Shown: piece after piece, positions 48,102-57,314 of the stretch
How the letters are laid out: each line of letters opens with the position of its first letter
Position numbering within the stretch: the stretch's first letter is position 1
Source of the DNA: Tsuneonella aeria
GTDB taxonomy: Bacteria; Pseudomonadota; Alphaproteobacteria; Sphingomonadales; Sphingomonadaceae
Assembly (NCBI RefSeq): GCF_009827495.1
Contig: NZ_WTZA01000001.1
Location: 620,001-684,000, forward strand
Length of the DNA: 64,000 nucleotides
Reading direction: 5' to 3'
The notes under the pieces: model-generated
Database searches by the model: none
What the model was told of the DNA's origin: nothing
What the model saw: only the letters and a program-made list of their open reading frames with translations
Made by a program: the position numbers and the translations under genes

Positions 48102-48512
48102 TTAACCGGCGGTGGCCGGCGCCGCCAGCGGGAAGAACGGGATGCGCACCTCGAGCGGCTGGCCCGATCCCTGCGCATCGAGCAGGTGGAAGGTGTAGAA
48201 GCCTTCCATCGTGCCGTGCGGCGTATCCAGCGGGCAGCCGGAAACGTAATCGTGCGCCTGCCCCGGATCCAGCACCGGTTGTTCGCCCACCACGCCTTCG
48301 CCATCGACAATGCTGACGATCCCGCGCGCATCGGTGATGCGCCAGTGCCGGCTTACGAGCTGGACCCGGCTGTCCGACCCGTTCTCTATCCGGATGTGAT
48401 AGACCCAGAACCACTTGCCGTCATCGGGACGGGACTGTTCGGGCAGGAAATTCACCGCCACCCGCACGGTGATCCCGTCGGTGATGGCGGCATGCTGGAA
48501 TAGCTGTTTCAT
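48102..48512 (-). CDS. apaG: ApaG domain protein
   Basis: A 136-residue ApaG/DUF525 protein, an immunoglobulin-like fold linked in enterobacteria to cobalt/magnesium resistance. The core signatures YHIRIENGSDSRVQLVSRHWRITDARG, GEGVVGEQPVLDPG and GTMEGFYTF are present. Lies 63 bp after metZ and directly before the LysR gene. Confidence 0.93.
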   Translation of the reverse strand: MKQLFQHAAITDGITVRVAVNFLPEQSRPDDGKWFWVYHIRIENGSDSRVQLVSRHWRITDARGIVSIVDGEGVVGEQPVLDPGQAHDYVSGCPLDTPHGTMEGFYTFHLLDAQGSGQPLEVRIPFFPLAAPATAG

Positions 48513-48575
48513 CGTGGAGGCAACCTAGCGGGCGGCCGCCGCCGGTGCAATCGGCCGGGGTAGGAAAGCCCCGGG

Positions 48576-49799
48576 CTAGAGCCCCGCGGCGGACATTGCG
48601 GCGTCGACATCCCTCACAAGGTCGGCGACATCCTCCAGCCCCACGTTGATGCGGAGCAGCCCTTCGGTCACGCCCATTTCCGCCCGCGCATCGTCGCTCA
48701 AGCCGGCGTGCGTGGTGCTGGCAGGGTGGCACATGAGGCTGCGCGCGTCCCCGATGTTGTTGGAGATATCGATCAGTTCCAGCGCGTCCAGCAGGGCAAA
48801 GGCCTGCGTCCGCCCGCCCGGGACCTCGAAGGCGAAGATGGGGCCCGTACCCCGCGGCATCTGCCGGATGGCGAGTTCGTGACGCGGGTGGCTCGGCAGG
48901 CCCGGATGAAGCATGCGGCCGCCGGCGGGTGCGATACGTTGTTCGATCGCGCGCCCCAGCTCGATCGCGGCCGCGCTCTGCGCCCGGGCGCGAAGATCCA
49001 GCGTTTCCAGGCCCTTCAGCACGACCCAGGCGTTGAACGGGCTCAGGTTCGGGCCGGTGTTGCGCTGAAACGGAAGAAGGACATCGTTGATGAAGGCCGC
49101 GCTGCCGCACACCGCACCTGCCAGGACACGGCCCTGCCCGTCCATCAGCTTTGTGGCGCTGTAGGCGACGACGTCCGCGCCGAAGTTCAGCGGTCGCTGC
49201 AACGCGGGCGAGGCGAACGCGTTGTCAACCACCGTCACGATGCCGTGCGCCCGCGCGAGATCGCAGACGTATTGCATGTCCACCACGTCGAGCGTGGGAT
49301 TGGCCGGGGTTTCGAAGAAGAACACCTTGGTGTTCGGACGGATCGCGGCATCCCATTCGCTGTCGACCGCGCTGTCGATAACTGTCGTCTCGATGCCGAA
49401 ACGCGGGAGCAGGCTGTCGACCAGCCAGCGGCACGAACCGAACCCGGCACGCGCGGCAACGACGTGGTCGCCGGCCGAAAGCTGGCACAAGAGCGCCGCG
49501 GTCATCGCCGCCATTCCGCTGGCCTGCGTGCGGCACGCTTCGGCCCCTTCCATCAGGGCGATGCGTTCTTCCAGCATGGCGACGGTGGGGTTCTGCAGAC
49601 GGGAATACGTCATCCCCGCAGCCTCCCCGGTGAAACGGGCGGCGACAGTGCCGGCATCGTCATACGAATAGCCGGAGGAGAGGAACAGCGCCTCGCTCGT
49701 CTCGCCGTGCTCGCTGCGCCAGGTGCCGCCGCGCACCGCGCGGGTGGCCGGGCCCCATGCCTGGGTGACGGAACGGTTCATGCCGGTGGTCTTTTTCAT
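48576..49799 (-). CDS. metZ: O-succinylhomoserine sulfhydrylase
   Basis: PLP-dependent Cys/Met metabolism enzyme that makes homocysteine directly from O-succinylhomoserine and sulfide. The 407-residue product has YSRLQNPTVAMLEERIALMEGAEA, the PLP pocket GDHVVAARAGFGS, FFETPANPTLDVVD and the Schiff-base Lys217 in YSATKLMDGQG. Cystathionine gamma-synthase and MetZ are close; I favour MetZ on overall style and the common metZ-apaG pairing in alphaproteobacteria. Start at ATG 49799; ATG 49781 would also fit. Confidence 0.88.
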   Translation of the reverse strand: MKKTTGMNRSVTQAWGPATRAVRGGTWRSEHGETSEALFLSSGYSYDDAGTVAARFTGEAAGMTYSRLQNPTVAMLEERIALMEGAEACRTQASGMAAMTAALLCQLSAGDHVVAARAGFGSCRWLVDSLLPRFGIETTVIDSAVDSEWDAAIRPNTKVFFFETPANPTLDVVDMQYVCDLARAHGIVTVVDNAFASPALQRPLNFGADVVAYSATKLMDGQGRVLAGAVCGSAAFINDVLLPFQRNTGPNLSPFNAWVVLKGLETLDLRARAQSAAAIELGRAIEQRIAPAGGRMLHPGLPSHPRHELAIRQMPRGTGPIFAFEVPGGRTQAFALLDALELIDISNNIGDARSLMCHPASTTHAGLSDDARAEMGVTEGLLRINVGLEDVADLVRDVDAAMSAAGL

Positions 49800-49835
49800 C
49801 GCGAGGCGGGCTCTAGGGGCGGATTGCCCGCGGCT

Positions 49836-50141
49836 TCAACGAAAAATGGCTTTGAGGGCGCAGTGGCCGGGCGCAGACGCAAAAACGGGGCCGAATGCGG
49901 CCCCGTTTCGTGAATGGTCGAATCGTTCAGGCGATCGCGGGCTGGCCGGATCGTCGTCGTCGGCGATGAGAATGATACCGACCACGAGGGCGATTGCCGC
50001 CACGATCCACAGAAGGCTTCCGCCCAGTTGGCTGTCCTCGGTCACAGGCGCGGTGGCGCGCTGTGCTTGGGCGGCCTGGACCGCGACCGGCGAAATCGCC
50101 AGCGCAGCAGCGGAAAGAGCGATCGGCAGCTTGCGAAGCAT
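49836..50141 (-). CDS. small membrane protein; reading frame runs through a terminator
   Basis: A 101-codon frame with a signal peptide or first helix (KLPIALSAAALAISPVAVQA), a membrane helix (residues 43-61, GSLLWIVAAIALVVGIILIA) and DDDDPASP. The last about 30 codons are composed of the terminator hairpin at 49881-49906 and beyond. A stop in another frame at 49927 (ending SGQPAIA) would finish the protein just before the terminator, as expected. I suspect a one-base shift near the GAC repeat encoding DDDD, or a recently lost stop. The function of this signal-helix-acid-tail family is unknown. Confidence 0.6.
   Translation of the reverse strand: MLRKLPIALSAAALAISPVAVQAAQAQRATAPVTEDSQLGGSLLWIVAAIALVVGIILIADDDDPASPRSPERFDHSRNGAAFGPVFASAPGHCALKAIFR
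49881..49906 (-). terminator. intrinsic terminator
   Basis: A near-perfect stem ACGGGGCCG/CGGCCCCGT with a 4-base loop followed on the minus strand by TTTTTGCG. It would terminate the small membrane protein transcript. Confidence 0.75.
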
Positions 50142-50314
50142 GATGGATTTTCCCCTCGGTCAAGCGGTGCAGGATCGCGACGCCGCACTTCTTTACTGCC
50201 GGTTCCGCGACGGAAACTGGACGAAATCACCGCATTGTCAACGCTCTGCCGCGCTGCAATAACGGTTTGCCGACTATTCCGTTCGGGGCCCGCATTCGCT
50301 ATTCGCCGCTTCGC

Positions 50315-51616
50315 ATGTCAGCCAGTCCCGATCCCGCCGCCCCATCCATGACGCGCGATACGGAGGCCCGCGATCCCCTCTGGTGGTGCGTGGCGCTGAC
50401 GGCCGCATTCACCGCACTCGCGGCGGTGCGCCTCGGCATCCCGTCAAAGCCGTATTTTGACGAGATCCACTACCTGCCGGCGGCACGCGCGCTGCTGGCC
50501 GGCAGTGACTGGCTCAACCGCGAACACCCCATGTTCGCGAAGGAAGTGCTGGCGGCCGGCATCGGCCTGTTCGGCGACCACCCGTGGGCCTGGCGCCTCA
50601 GCAGCCTTCTCGCGTCGGCGCTGGCCCTGTTCGCGGCCATGCGCGCGCTGTGGCTGGCGTCGCTCAGCCGCTTCGCGACCATTGCTTACGGCGTACTGCT
50701 CGCGACCGGGTTCCACCTGTTCGTCCACGCCCGCATCGCCATGCTCGATGCTGTCATGGTGGCGATGCTCGCGGTTTCATTCTGGCAATGCGCCGCCGCG
50801 ATCCGCGCGCCGGAGCACGGGCGGCGCAGCCTGGCGATCGCGGGGGCCGCGATGGGTCTTGCGCTTGCCGCCAAGTGGAACGCCATCCCGCTCGCCCCCC
50901 TGCCCGGTATCGCCTTCCTGGCCGCGCGTCTCCATGCCGCCGGCTGGAGCGGCCTGTGGGTCCGCCGCGGCGCCCCGGTGCCCGGCATCCGCCTGACCGA
51001 AGCGGCCGTGTGGCTGGGGGTGCTGCCGCTCGCCGTCTATGCCGCGACATACCTGCCCGCGTTCATGATCGCACCTGACCAGGCGAAGGGAGGGCTGATA
51101 GGCCTCCACCAGATGATGCTGCAAATGCAGGAAAGCGTCATCAAGCCGCATCCGTACCAGAGCACCTGGACCGACTGGATCATCAACCGGCGTGCGATCT
51201 GGTACCTTTACGAACCGGTCGACGGGGCGCAGCGCGGCGTCCTGCTGATCGGCAATCCGCTGACCATGCTGCTGGGCCTTCCCGCCATGCTGTGGTGCCT
51301 GTGGGCCGCGTTCGCGCGGCGGCGGATGGACGCGCTGGCCGTGGCCACTATCTACCTCGTCAGCCTGGGGTTCTGGATCGTGGCGAGCAAGCCCATCCAG
51401 TTCTATTACCACTATTTCGTGCCGAGCATGGCGCTGCTCGCGGGATTGGCGCTGGCGCTTGGCGCATTGCGCCGCCGGGGTTGGGGGTGGATCGCCTGGA
51501 CGGTGCTGGCGGGCTCTGCCGCCCTGTTCGCCTGGTTCTGGCCGATCCTCAGCAGCGCACCGCTCGGCGGTGAACGTGCCTTCGAACAATGGATGTGGAT
51601 TGCCAGCTGGCGCTAG
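50315..51616 (+). CDS. PMT/GT39-type polyprenyl-phosphate-mannose protein mannosyltransferase
   Basis: A 433-residue multi-pass protein of the dolichyl-phosphate-mannose protein mannosyltransferase family. The first loop has the PYFDEIHYLPAARALL segment with the Asp-Glu pair typical of the GT39/GT-C catalytic site. The remainder has about ten helices and conserved KPHPYQSTWTDW and the Lys-Pro-Ile-Gln-Phe-Tyr-Tyr-His-Tyr-Phe block. It should transfer mannose from a polyprenyl carrier to protein or another acceptor on the periplasmic side. Start ambiguous: ATG 50315 or 50348. It converges with the GT2-GtrA gene, the stops overlapping by four bases. Confidence 0.85.
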   Translation: MSASPDPAAPSMTRDTEARDPLWWCVALTAAFTALAAVRLGIPSKPYFDEIHYLPAARALLAGSDWLNREHPMFAKEVLAAGIGLFGDHPWAWRLSSLLASALALFAAMRALWLASLSRFATIAYGVLLATGFHLFVHARIAMLDAVMVAMLAVSFWQCAAAIRAPEHGRRSLAIAGAAMGLALAAKWNAIPLAPLPGIAFLAARLHAAGWSGLWVRRGAPVPGIRLTEAAVWLGVLPLAVYAATYLPAFMIAPDQAKGGLIGLHQMMLQMQESVIKPHPYQSTWTDWIINRRAIWYLYEPVDGAQRGVLLIGNPLTMLLGLPAMLWCLWAAFARRRMDALAVATIYLVSLGFWIVASKPIQFYYHYFVPSMALLAGLALALGALRRRGWGWIAWTVLAGSAALFAWFWPILSSAPLGGERAFEQWMWIASWR

Positions 51617-52701
51617 AAGCGGCCCCAGACGACGCGGCTGGAAAGGGCGTAGTTCCACACGGACCCGATGACGATCCCCGCCAGCGCGGCCAGCACCCAG
51701 TGGAGGCCCCGCGCCTGCAGCAGGGTCGCGGTCGCCACGTTGGCCAGCGCGCCGACCGAACAGGTGGCGCAAAAGCCCAGCCAGCCCTTCAGGATCGCGC
51801 CGGGGGTGCGGAGGCGCTGGTCGCGGTACGTCAGCCGGTTGTTGAGCCAGAAGTTGAACGTCATCGCGGCGAAAGTGGCGATCACCGTGGCGAGCGCGAA
51901 CCCCTCTCCCCCGATACGGAACAGCAGCGTGAGCACCGCCATGTGCACCGCCACGCCCATCGCGCCGACGGTACCGAACAGCGCGAAACGGCTGGGGACG
52001 ATGCGGCCGAAGCTGCGATCGTAGAGTCCGACGAGAAACTCGAACGCGACCGCGCTGTCGAGCTTGCTCTCGCCGCTCCGCCGTTCCGCGAATTGGAGCG
52101 GGAGTTCCTTTACGCGCAACGGGGGGGCGGCAGCAGCGAGCAGGTCGAGCAGGATCTTGAACCCGATCCCCGACAGGCGCGGCGCCACGCTGCGCAAGGC
52201 ATCGGTTCGCAGCATGAAGTATCCGCTCATCGGGTCGGTAAGCTCGACCCCCGTCACCTTCCGGGCAAGCCGGTTGGCGAGGCGGCTGCCTTTCTCCCGG
52301 GTCTCGCTTGACAGGCCCGCCGCCGTGCCGCCTTCGACGAAGCGGCTGGCGACGGCGATGTCGCACACCCCCGCCTCTATCGCCGCGCGCATGGCCGGCA
52401 GAAGCGCGGGATCGTGCTGGTGATCGGCATCCATCACCGCGACCAGCGGCGCCGCCGTCGCGCACATCCCCTCGATCGCCGCGCTTGCCAGGCCGCGGCG
52501 GCCGAAGCGCTGGATCACGCGCACACGCGGGTCGGCCACGGCGAGCGCACGGGCAGCGTCCGCCGTGCCGTCGGGGCTGTTGTCGTCGACCACGATGACT
52601 TCCCAGCCATCCGGTCCCAGCGCGCCTTCGATTCGCGCGACCAGGGGCGCGATGTTCTCACGCTCATTGAGCGTTGGCAGCACGATGGCGAGACCGGCCA
52701 T
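51613..52701 (-). CDS. glycosyltransferase 2 - GtrA fusion (polyprenyl-phosphate mannose synthase type)
   Basis: A 362-residue fusion. Residues 1 to about 225 form a GT2 domain resembling dolichol-phosphate mannose synthase (VLPTLNERENI, VVDDNSPDGTAD, MDADHQHDP, TDPMSGYFMLRTDALR). Residues about 230-355 form a four-helix GtrA domain (VPSRFALFGTVGAMGVAVHM ... FNFWLNNRLTYRDQR), thought to help flip or anchor the lipid-linked sugar. Together they would make polyprenyl-phosphate-mannose for the converging PMT gene. Lies 2 bp after leuB on the same strand. Confidence 0.9.
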   Translation of the reverse strand: MAGLAIVLPTLNERENIAPLVARIEGALGPDGWEVIVVDDNSPDGTADAARALAVADPRVRVIQRFGRRGLASAAIEGMCATAAPLVAVMDADHQHDPALLPAMRAAIEAGVCDIAVASRFVEGGTAAGLSSETREKGSRLANRLARKVTGVELTDPMSGYFMLRTDALRSVAPRLSGIGFKILLDLLAAAAPPLRVKELPLQFAERRSGESKLDSAVAFEFLVGLYDRSFGRIVPSRFALFGTVGAMGVAVHMAVLTLLFRIGGEGFALATVIATFAAMTFNFWLNNRLTYRDQRLRTPGAILKGWLGFCATCSVGALANVATATLLQARGLHWVLAALAGIVIGSVWNYALSSRVVWGRF

Positions 52702-52703
52702 GG

Positions 52704-53762
52704 TCAGAGGCGCGCGATCACCGCGTCGCCGATCGCTGCGGTGCCGGCATCGCCCCCCAGGTCCGCGCCGCGCACCCCATCGGCAAGCGCCCTGGCCACG
52801 GCGCTCTCCACCCGCACGGCGTCGGCTTCGCGGCCGAACGAGTGGCGCAGCATCATCGCAGCTGAGAGGATCGCCGCCGTCGGGTTGGCGAGGCCCCGGC
52901 CGGCGATATCGGGCGCGCTGCCGTGGATTGGCTCGTAAAGCCCGAACGTGCCGAACGCGGTCTGCCGTTCCCCCAGCGCCGCGCTGGCGAGAAGGCCGAT
53001 GGAACCCACGCACATGCTCGCCTGGTCGGACAGGATATCACCGAACAGGTTCCCTGTTAGCAGAACGTCGAACCGACCTGGTTCGCGCACGAGCTGCATC
53101 GCCGCGTTGTCGACGTACATGTGCTCCAGAGCGACCTCGGGATACTCGGCACCGACCTCGGTCACTACGTCCCGCCAGAGCTGGCTGGTTTCGAGCACGT
53201 TGGCCTTGTCGACGCTGCACAGGCGCCCCTTGCGGTCCTGCGCGGCGCGGAAGGCGACGTGGGCGATCCGGCGCACCTCGTCGTCGTCATACCGCATCAT
53301 GTCCCACCCGCGGCGCCCGCCGCCGGGGAGCGTGTCCACGCCCTTCTCGCCGAAATAGACGTCGCCGTTCAGTTCGCGCACGATCAGAAGGTCGATACGC
53401 GCCGCGATCTCGGGGCGCAGGGCGCTCATGCCCTCCAGGCCCGGGAAAGTCCTGGCGGGGCGCAGGTTGGCGAACAGCCCCAGCTCCGCACGTAGGCCCA
53501 GAATCGCCTGTTCGGGCCGGAGCGCGCGCGCCAGGCCGTCGCAGGCCGGATCGCCGACCGCGCCGAACAGGATCGCGTCGGAAGCCCGCGCCATCTCCAG
53601 GGTTTCGGGCGGCAGAGGATGGCCGTGGCGGCGATAGGCCGCGCCGCCGACGTCGCCTTCGAACAGGGTGAGCGCGGGCAGATCGAGCGCTTCCAGCACG
53701 CGCACGGCCGCGCCCGCGACTTCCGGTCCGATGCCGTCCCCTGCAAATACCGCGACTTTCAT
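52704..53762 (-). CDS. leuB: 3-isopropylmalate dehydrogenase
   Basis: NAD-dependent oxidative decarboxylase of leucine biosynthesis. The 352-residue product has GDGIGPEV at the N-terminus, [15 protein letters not shown], the metal-binding [20 protein letters not shown] and [19 protein letters not shown] signature. Start overlaps the recO stop (ATGA). leuC and leuD are not in the window. Confidence 0.96.
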   Translation of the reverse strand: MKVAVFAGDGIGPEVAGAAVRVLEALDLPALTLFEGDVGGAAYRRHGHPLPPETLEMARASDAILFGAVGDPACDGLARALRPEQAILGLRAELGLFANLRPARTFPGLEGMSALRPEIAARIDLLIVRELNGDVYFGEKGVDTLPGGGRRGWDMMRYDDDEVRRIAHVAFRAAQDRKGRLCSVDKANVLETSQLWRDVVTEVGAEYPEVALEHMYVDNAAMQLVREPGRFDVLLTGNLFGDILSDQASMCVGSIGLLASAALGERQTAFGTFGLYEPIHGSAPDIAGRGLANPTAAILSAAMMLRHSFGREADAVRVESAVARALADGVRGADLGGDAGTAAIGDAVIARL

Positions 53763-54361
53763 CCCGTCAGTCTCTCCAGCCGCGCGTGCAGCATTGCGCG
53801 GGCGGCCATAGCATTGCCCTTCCGGTCGGCAAGCAGGTACCGCTCCAGCGGGGCGGCACCGCGGGCAAACATTTGCAACAGCCCCTCAAGGTCCGCTTCG
53901 GGCACGCTGCCCCGGCCGCCGTAACCCAGTTCGCGCAGGACCAGCGCCTCGTAACCGATCACCGCCGGCAGCCACCCCCGCGCGGACGGGGCATGGCACA
54001 CCGCCTCCAGCGTGGCGGCCAGCGCATCGTATAGCGCGGGATAGGCGTTCCGTTCGGGCAGGACCGCTGCCGTCAGCGTCGTCACCCATGCGATCGCGGC
54101 GGCGGGCAGCGGCTCGCCCATCCAGGGCCCGCGGCTTTCCAGCAGTTCCAGCCGCAGCGAGGGCAGGCTGGCATCGCTGCGGGCGACAAGCTCCGCCGCC
54201 ACGCGGTTGCCCGGGATCAGCACCGGCCGCAACTGCCGCCCGCGCGCGCCCGCGACATAGCCGGCGACGAGGCCGTACGGCCCGCTCAGCACGCGCACGA
54301 TTGCGGCGGTCTCTCCGTGCTGGCGCGCGGCGACGAGGATGGCGGGGAAGGTCAGGTGCAT
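53759..54361 (-). CDS. recO: DNA repair protein RecO
   Basis: RecO, which works with RecR to load RecA on SSB-coated DNA. The 200-residue product begins [17 protein letters not shown], has the OB-fold [20 protein letters not shown] and a helical C-terminal part with [11 protein letters not shown]. Shorter than E. coli RecO (242) and lacking the zinc Cys cluster seen in some relatives. Coupled to leuB by ATGA. Confidence 0.92.
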   Translation of the reverse strand: MHLTFPAILVAARQHGETAAIVRVLSGPYGLVAGYVAGARGRQLRPVLIPGNRVAAELVARSDASLPSLRLELLESRGPWMGEPLPAAAIAWVTTLTAAVLPERNAYPALYDALAATLEAVCHAPSARGWLPAVIGYEALVLRELGYGGRGSVPEADLEGLLQMFARGAAPLERYLLADRKGNAMAARAMLHARLERLTG

Positions 54362-54383
54362 CTGCCCGCCCTCCCCTAGCGCA

Positions 54384-56492
54384 TCAGACGAGCATGCGCA
54401 CCTTCGGCTCGCGGTCGAAGAAGCGCCGGGTCGCCGCTTCGATGAAGGCCGCGTCGAGCCCGGTGACGCCGTCGTCCGCCTCTACCCCCGCCTTGTCGAG
54501 CAGCGCGAGCGATCCGGCACTGGCGCCGATCGCCTTGAGGTGGCCGAATGCGTCCATCACGAACTGCACGGCGGCGCCTTCCTTCAGCAGCTTGGCCGTG
54601 TCCTCCTCGGTCAACGCAAGCGCGATCGCATCGAACTTGGCCGAGGGTGAGCCGGCAAGCTGCCCGTCTGCACCCAGCCCCACCTTGGGCGCGACGAAGT
54701 GGGCCGATCCGCCGGCGTCCTCGATCATGTCCTGCAATTCGTCGAGCAGGTCCTGCTCCGTGTTCTCGCCGAAGAGCACGCCCACCACCCGGCCTTCGAG
54801 TGTGCGGCGCATGTTCTTCTGAATGGACAGGGCATCGCTCGGGCGCATGTCGATTGGCGGACGGGCGGCGGGTGCGGCCGGGGGCAGGTCGAGCGCCAGG
54901 CCTTCGGCAACGCGCCGGGCAAGATCCTCGTCCACGTTCCGCAGGCGCGAAACCATCCGGGTGCGAATGTGGACGAGTTCCACCTTGCTCAGTTCGAACA
55001 CGAAGGCACCGACGATATGCGCCTGCTCGCTTGGCGTCTGCGAGCGGTAGAATTGGCGCGCCTGGCTGAAATGGTCGGCGAACAGCTCGGCCCGGATGCG
55101 CAGCGAATCCCCCGCCTCGCCCCCGATGTCGCGGGGGGCGAAGCTGGTGTAGCCGGTTTCGGGGCATTCGCGCGGGCCGCCGTCCTCGCCGCCCATCGCA
55201 AGGCTGTTCGGTTCATAGTTCGCGCGCCCTTCAGGCACCATCATCTGCATGTGCCCGTCGCGCTGGAAGTTGCGCATGGGACAGCGCGGCGCGTTGATCG
55301 GGATCTGGTGGAAATTGGTCGTGCCCAGCCGCTTCAACTGGGTGTCGAGATAGCTGAACAGGCGCCCGTGCAGCAGGGGATCGGCGGTGAAGTCGATCCC
55401 CGGGATCACGTTCGCCGGGCAGAACGCAACCTGTTCGGTTTCCGCGAAGAAGTTTGCCGGATTGCGGTTGAGCTCCATCCGGCCGACAATCTGCACTGGG
55501 CAGTCTTCCTCCGGGATGATCTTGGTCGCGTCGAGCACGTCGTACGGCTGCGCTGCGGCGAATTCCTCGTCGAACGTCTGCAGGCCCAGGTCCCATGCGG
55601 GGAAATCGCCGCGATCGATCGCTTCGTACAAGTCGCGGCGATGGTAATCGTTGTCCGCGCCCTGCAGCTTTGCGGCCTCGTCCCAGACGGTCGACTGCAT
55701 GCCCAGGACAGGCTTCCAGTGGAACTTGCAGAACGTGCTCTTCCCCTCGGCATTGACCAGCCGGAACGTGTGCACCCCGAAGCCTTCCATCATGCGCAGC
55801 GAGCGGGGAATCGTGCGGTCGCTCATCGCCCAGAGCAGCATGTTGGTCGATTCCGGCATCAGGCTGACGAAATCCCAGAAGGTATCGTGCGCGGCCGTCG
55901 CCTGCGGATAACCGCGATCCGCCTCCATCTTCACGGCATGGACCAGGTCGGGAAACTTCATCGCGTCCTGGATGAAAAACACCGGGCAGTTGTTGCCGAC
56001 GAGGTCCCAGTTCCCTTCGTCGGTATAGAACTTCACCGCGAAGCCGCGCACGTCGCGCGGGGTATCGACGCTGCCCCTGTTGCCCGCCACGGTGGAAAAG
56101 CGCGCGAAGACCGGCGTTTCCTTGCCCGCGGCCTGCAGGGGTGCCGCACGGGTGAGTTCGGGCACGGCGCGCGTGCAGGTGAACGTGCCGTGGGCGCCGC
56201 TGCCACGCGCGTGGACGATCCGTTCCGGAATGCGTTCGTGGTCGAAGTGGAACAGCTTTTCCCGCAAGACGAAATCTTCGAGCAGGACGGGGCCCCGGGC
56301 GCCGGATTTCAGGCTGTTCTGGTTATCGGAAATCCGCACGCCCTGGTTGGTGGTCAGGTGCGCATCCTCGTCGGCGTGATCGCCCCCCTTCGCCACACGC
56401 TGGTGCGTTTCGCCCCCGCTGCCGGTTTCGAAGGCGAACGACCTGCCACCGGTATCTTCGGCCCCGGATTTTGCATTGTCGTCGTTCGTCAT
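54384..56492 (-). CDS. katE: large-subunit catalase (HPII/KatE type, clade 2)
   Basis: Heme catalase of the large-subunit clade that disproportionates hydrogen peroxide. The 702-residue protein has the [31 protein letters not shown] distal-site region with catalytic His, [28 protein letters not shown], the distal Asn region GNNCPVFF, the proximal heme-ligand motif [14 protein letters not shown] with Tyr, and a C-terminal DJ-1/flavodoxin-like domain (about residues 560-700, [15 protein letters not shown]). Two bases before the ATG is an 11-bp inverted repeat that contains the ribosome site (see 56495-56525). Confidence 0.95.
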   Translation of the reverse strand: MTNDDNAKSGAEDTGGRSFAFETGSGGETHQRVAKGGDHADEDAHLTTNQGVRISDNQNSLKSGARGPVLLEDFVLREKLFHFDHERIPERIVHARGSGAHGTFTCTRAVPELTRAAPLQAAGKETPVFARFSTVAGNRGSVDTPRDVRGFAVKFYTDEGNWDLVGNNCPVFFIQDAMKFPDLVHAVKMEADRGYPQATAAHDTFWDFVSLMPESTNMLLWAMSDRTIPRSLRMMEGFGVHTFRLVNAEGKSTFCKFHWKPVLGMQSTVWDEAAKLQGADNDYHRRDLYEAIDRGDFPAWDLGLQTFDEEFAAAQPYDVLDATKIIPEEDCPVQIVGRMELNRNPANFFAETEQVAFCPANVIPGIDFTADPLLHGRLFSYLDTQLKRLGTTNFHQIPINAPRCPMRNFQRDGHMQMMVPEGRANYEPNSLAMGGEDGGPRECPETGYTSFAPRDIGGEAGDSLRIRAELFADHFSQARQFYRSQTPSEQAHIVGAFVFELSKVELVHIRTRMVSRLRNVDEDLARRVAEGLALDLPPAAPAARPPIDMRPSDALSIQKNMRRTLEGRVVGVLFGENTEQDLLDELQDMIEDAGGSAHFVAPKVGLGADGQLAGSPSAKFDAIALALTEEDTAKLLKEGAAVQFVMDAFGHLKAIGASAGSLALLDKAGVEADDGVTGLDAAFIEAATRRFFDREPKVRMLV

Positions 56493-56494
56493 CG

Positions 56495-56525
56495 GTCTCT
56501 CCTGCTGCTGGTTTGCAGGAGAGAC
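56495..56525 (-). promoter_or_regulatory. katE leader hairpin sequestering the Shine-Dalgarno
   Basis: In the mRNA, GTCTCTCCTGC, a 9-base loop and GCAGGAGAGAC form a perfect 11-bp hairpin ending two bases before the katE ATG. The AGGAGAG ribosome site is fully paired. The palindrome could work as an RNA switch (temperature, protein or small RNA) or as a DNA operator. Confidence 0.65.
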
Positions 56526-56563
56526 GGTTTACCGCACCGCGCGTTCCGGCATTTCGCCTGCCC

Positions 56564-57301
56564 TCAAAGGCGGTCGGGCCCATCGGGTTGGGGAAGCGCT
56601 TCGGCCACCGCGTCCGACGTCGCGGAAACGAGCGCTTCGACACCTTTCGCCGTCGGATGGACCCGATCGGCCTGGAGCAGCGCCGGATTGGCGAAGACCG
56701 CTTGGGTCACGAAGGGCACCAGCGTGGCGCCATGTTCTTTGGCCAGCGCCGGGTAGAGCGCGTCGAACTGATTCTGCCACGTTGCGCCGTAGTTGGGCGG
56801 TGCTTGCAGGCTCATCAGCACGGCCGGGATGCCGCGCTTTTCAAGCTCGCCGAGCATGGCGGCCAGGTTCGCGCGGGTCTGTTCGGGCGGCAGGCCGCGA
56901 AGCAGGTCGTTGCCGCCCAGTTCCAGCAACACGAGGTCCGGCGGCGCGGGCTGGCTGTCCAGCGTGAAGGCCAGGCGCTGGCGGCCCGCGGCGGTCGTAT
57001 CCCCCGATACGCCCGCGTTCGTCACCTTCACGTCATGGCCATCGGCCCGCAAGGCCGCTTCCAGCCGGGCGGGATAGGCAAGGTCGGGGCTGGTGAGGCC
57101 GTAGCCGGCAAACAACGAGTCACCGAAAGCCAGCACCCGCACTGCGCGACCGGCAATCGCGGTATCGGGATTGTCGGTGGCGGCAGACGCGGCCGACGCC
57201 GTCGACGTGGCTGCGGGCGCGGGATCGGGGGCGGCGACTTCGCCCTGGCAGCCGGCCAGCGCCATTGCCGCACCAAGCATCATCCAGCCGCGCAGTCTCA
57301 T
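56564..57301 (-). CDS. GDSL-family arylesterase/lysophospholipase (TesA-like), lipoprotein
   Basis: SGNH/GDSL hydrolase related to TesA. The 245-residue product has a lipoprotein signal (RLRGWMMLGAAMALAGC, lipidated Cys near residue 18), an Ala/Thr-rich linker, the GDSL block FGDSLFAGYGL with the nucleophile Ser, GGND block LELGGNDLLRG, and the catalytic Asp-His pair in DRVHPTAKG. GGGAGA lies upstream of ATG 57301. It is divergent from the YbbA-type ABC gene with 13 bp between starts, the arrangement conserved in many proteobacteria. Confidence 0.9.
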   Translation of the reverse strand: MRLRGWMMLGAAMALAGCQGEVAAPDPAPAATSTASAASAATDNPDTAIAGRAVRVLAFGDSLFAGYGLTSPDLAYPARLEAALRADGHDVKVTNAGVSGDTTAAGRQRLAFTLDSQPAPPDLVLLELGGNDLLRGLPPEQTRANLAAMLGELEKRGIPAVLMSLQAPPNYGATWQNQFDALYPALAKEHGATLVPFVTQAVFANPALLQADRVHPTAKGVEALVSATSDAVAEALPQPDGPDRL

Positions 57302-57314
57302 CGTGTCATCTCCC

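Noticed and set aside
54699..56756. A 685-codon plus-strand frame opposite katE
   Set aside because: No recognisable motif and catalase signatures on the other strand are unambiguous.
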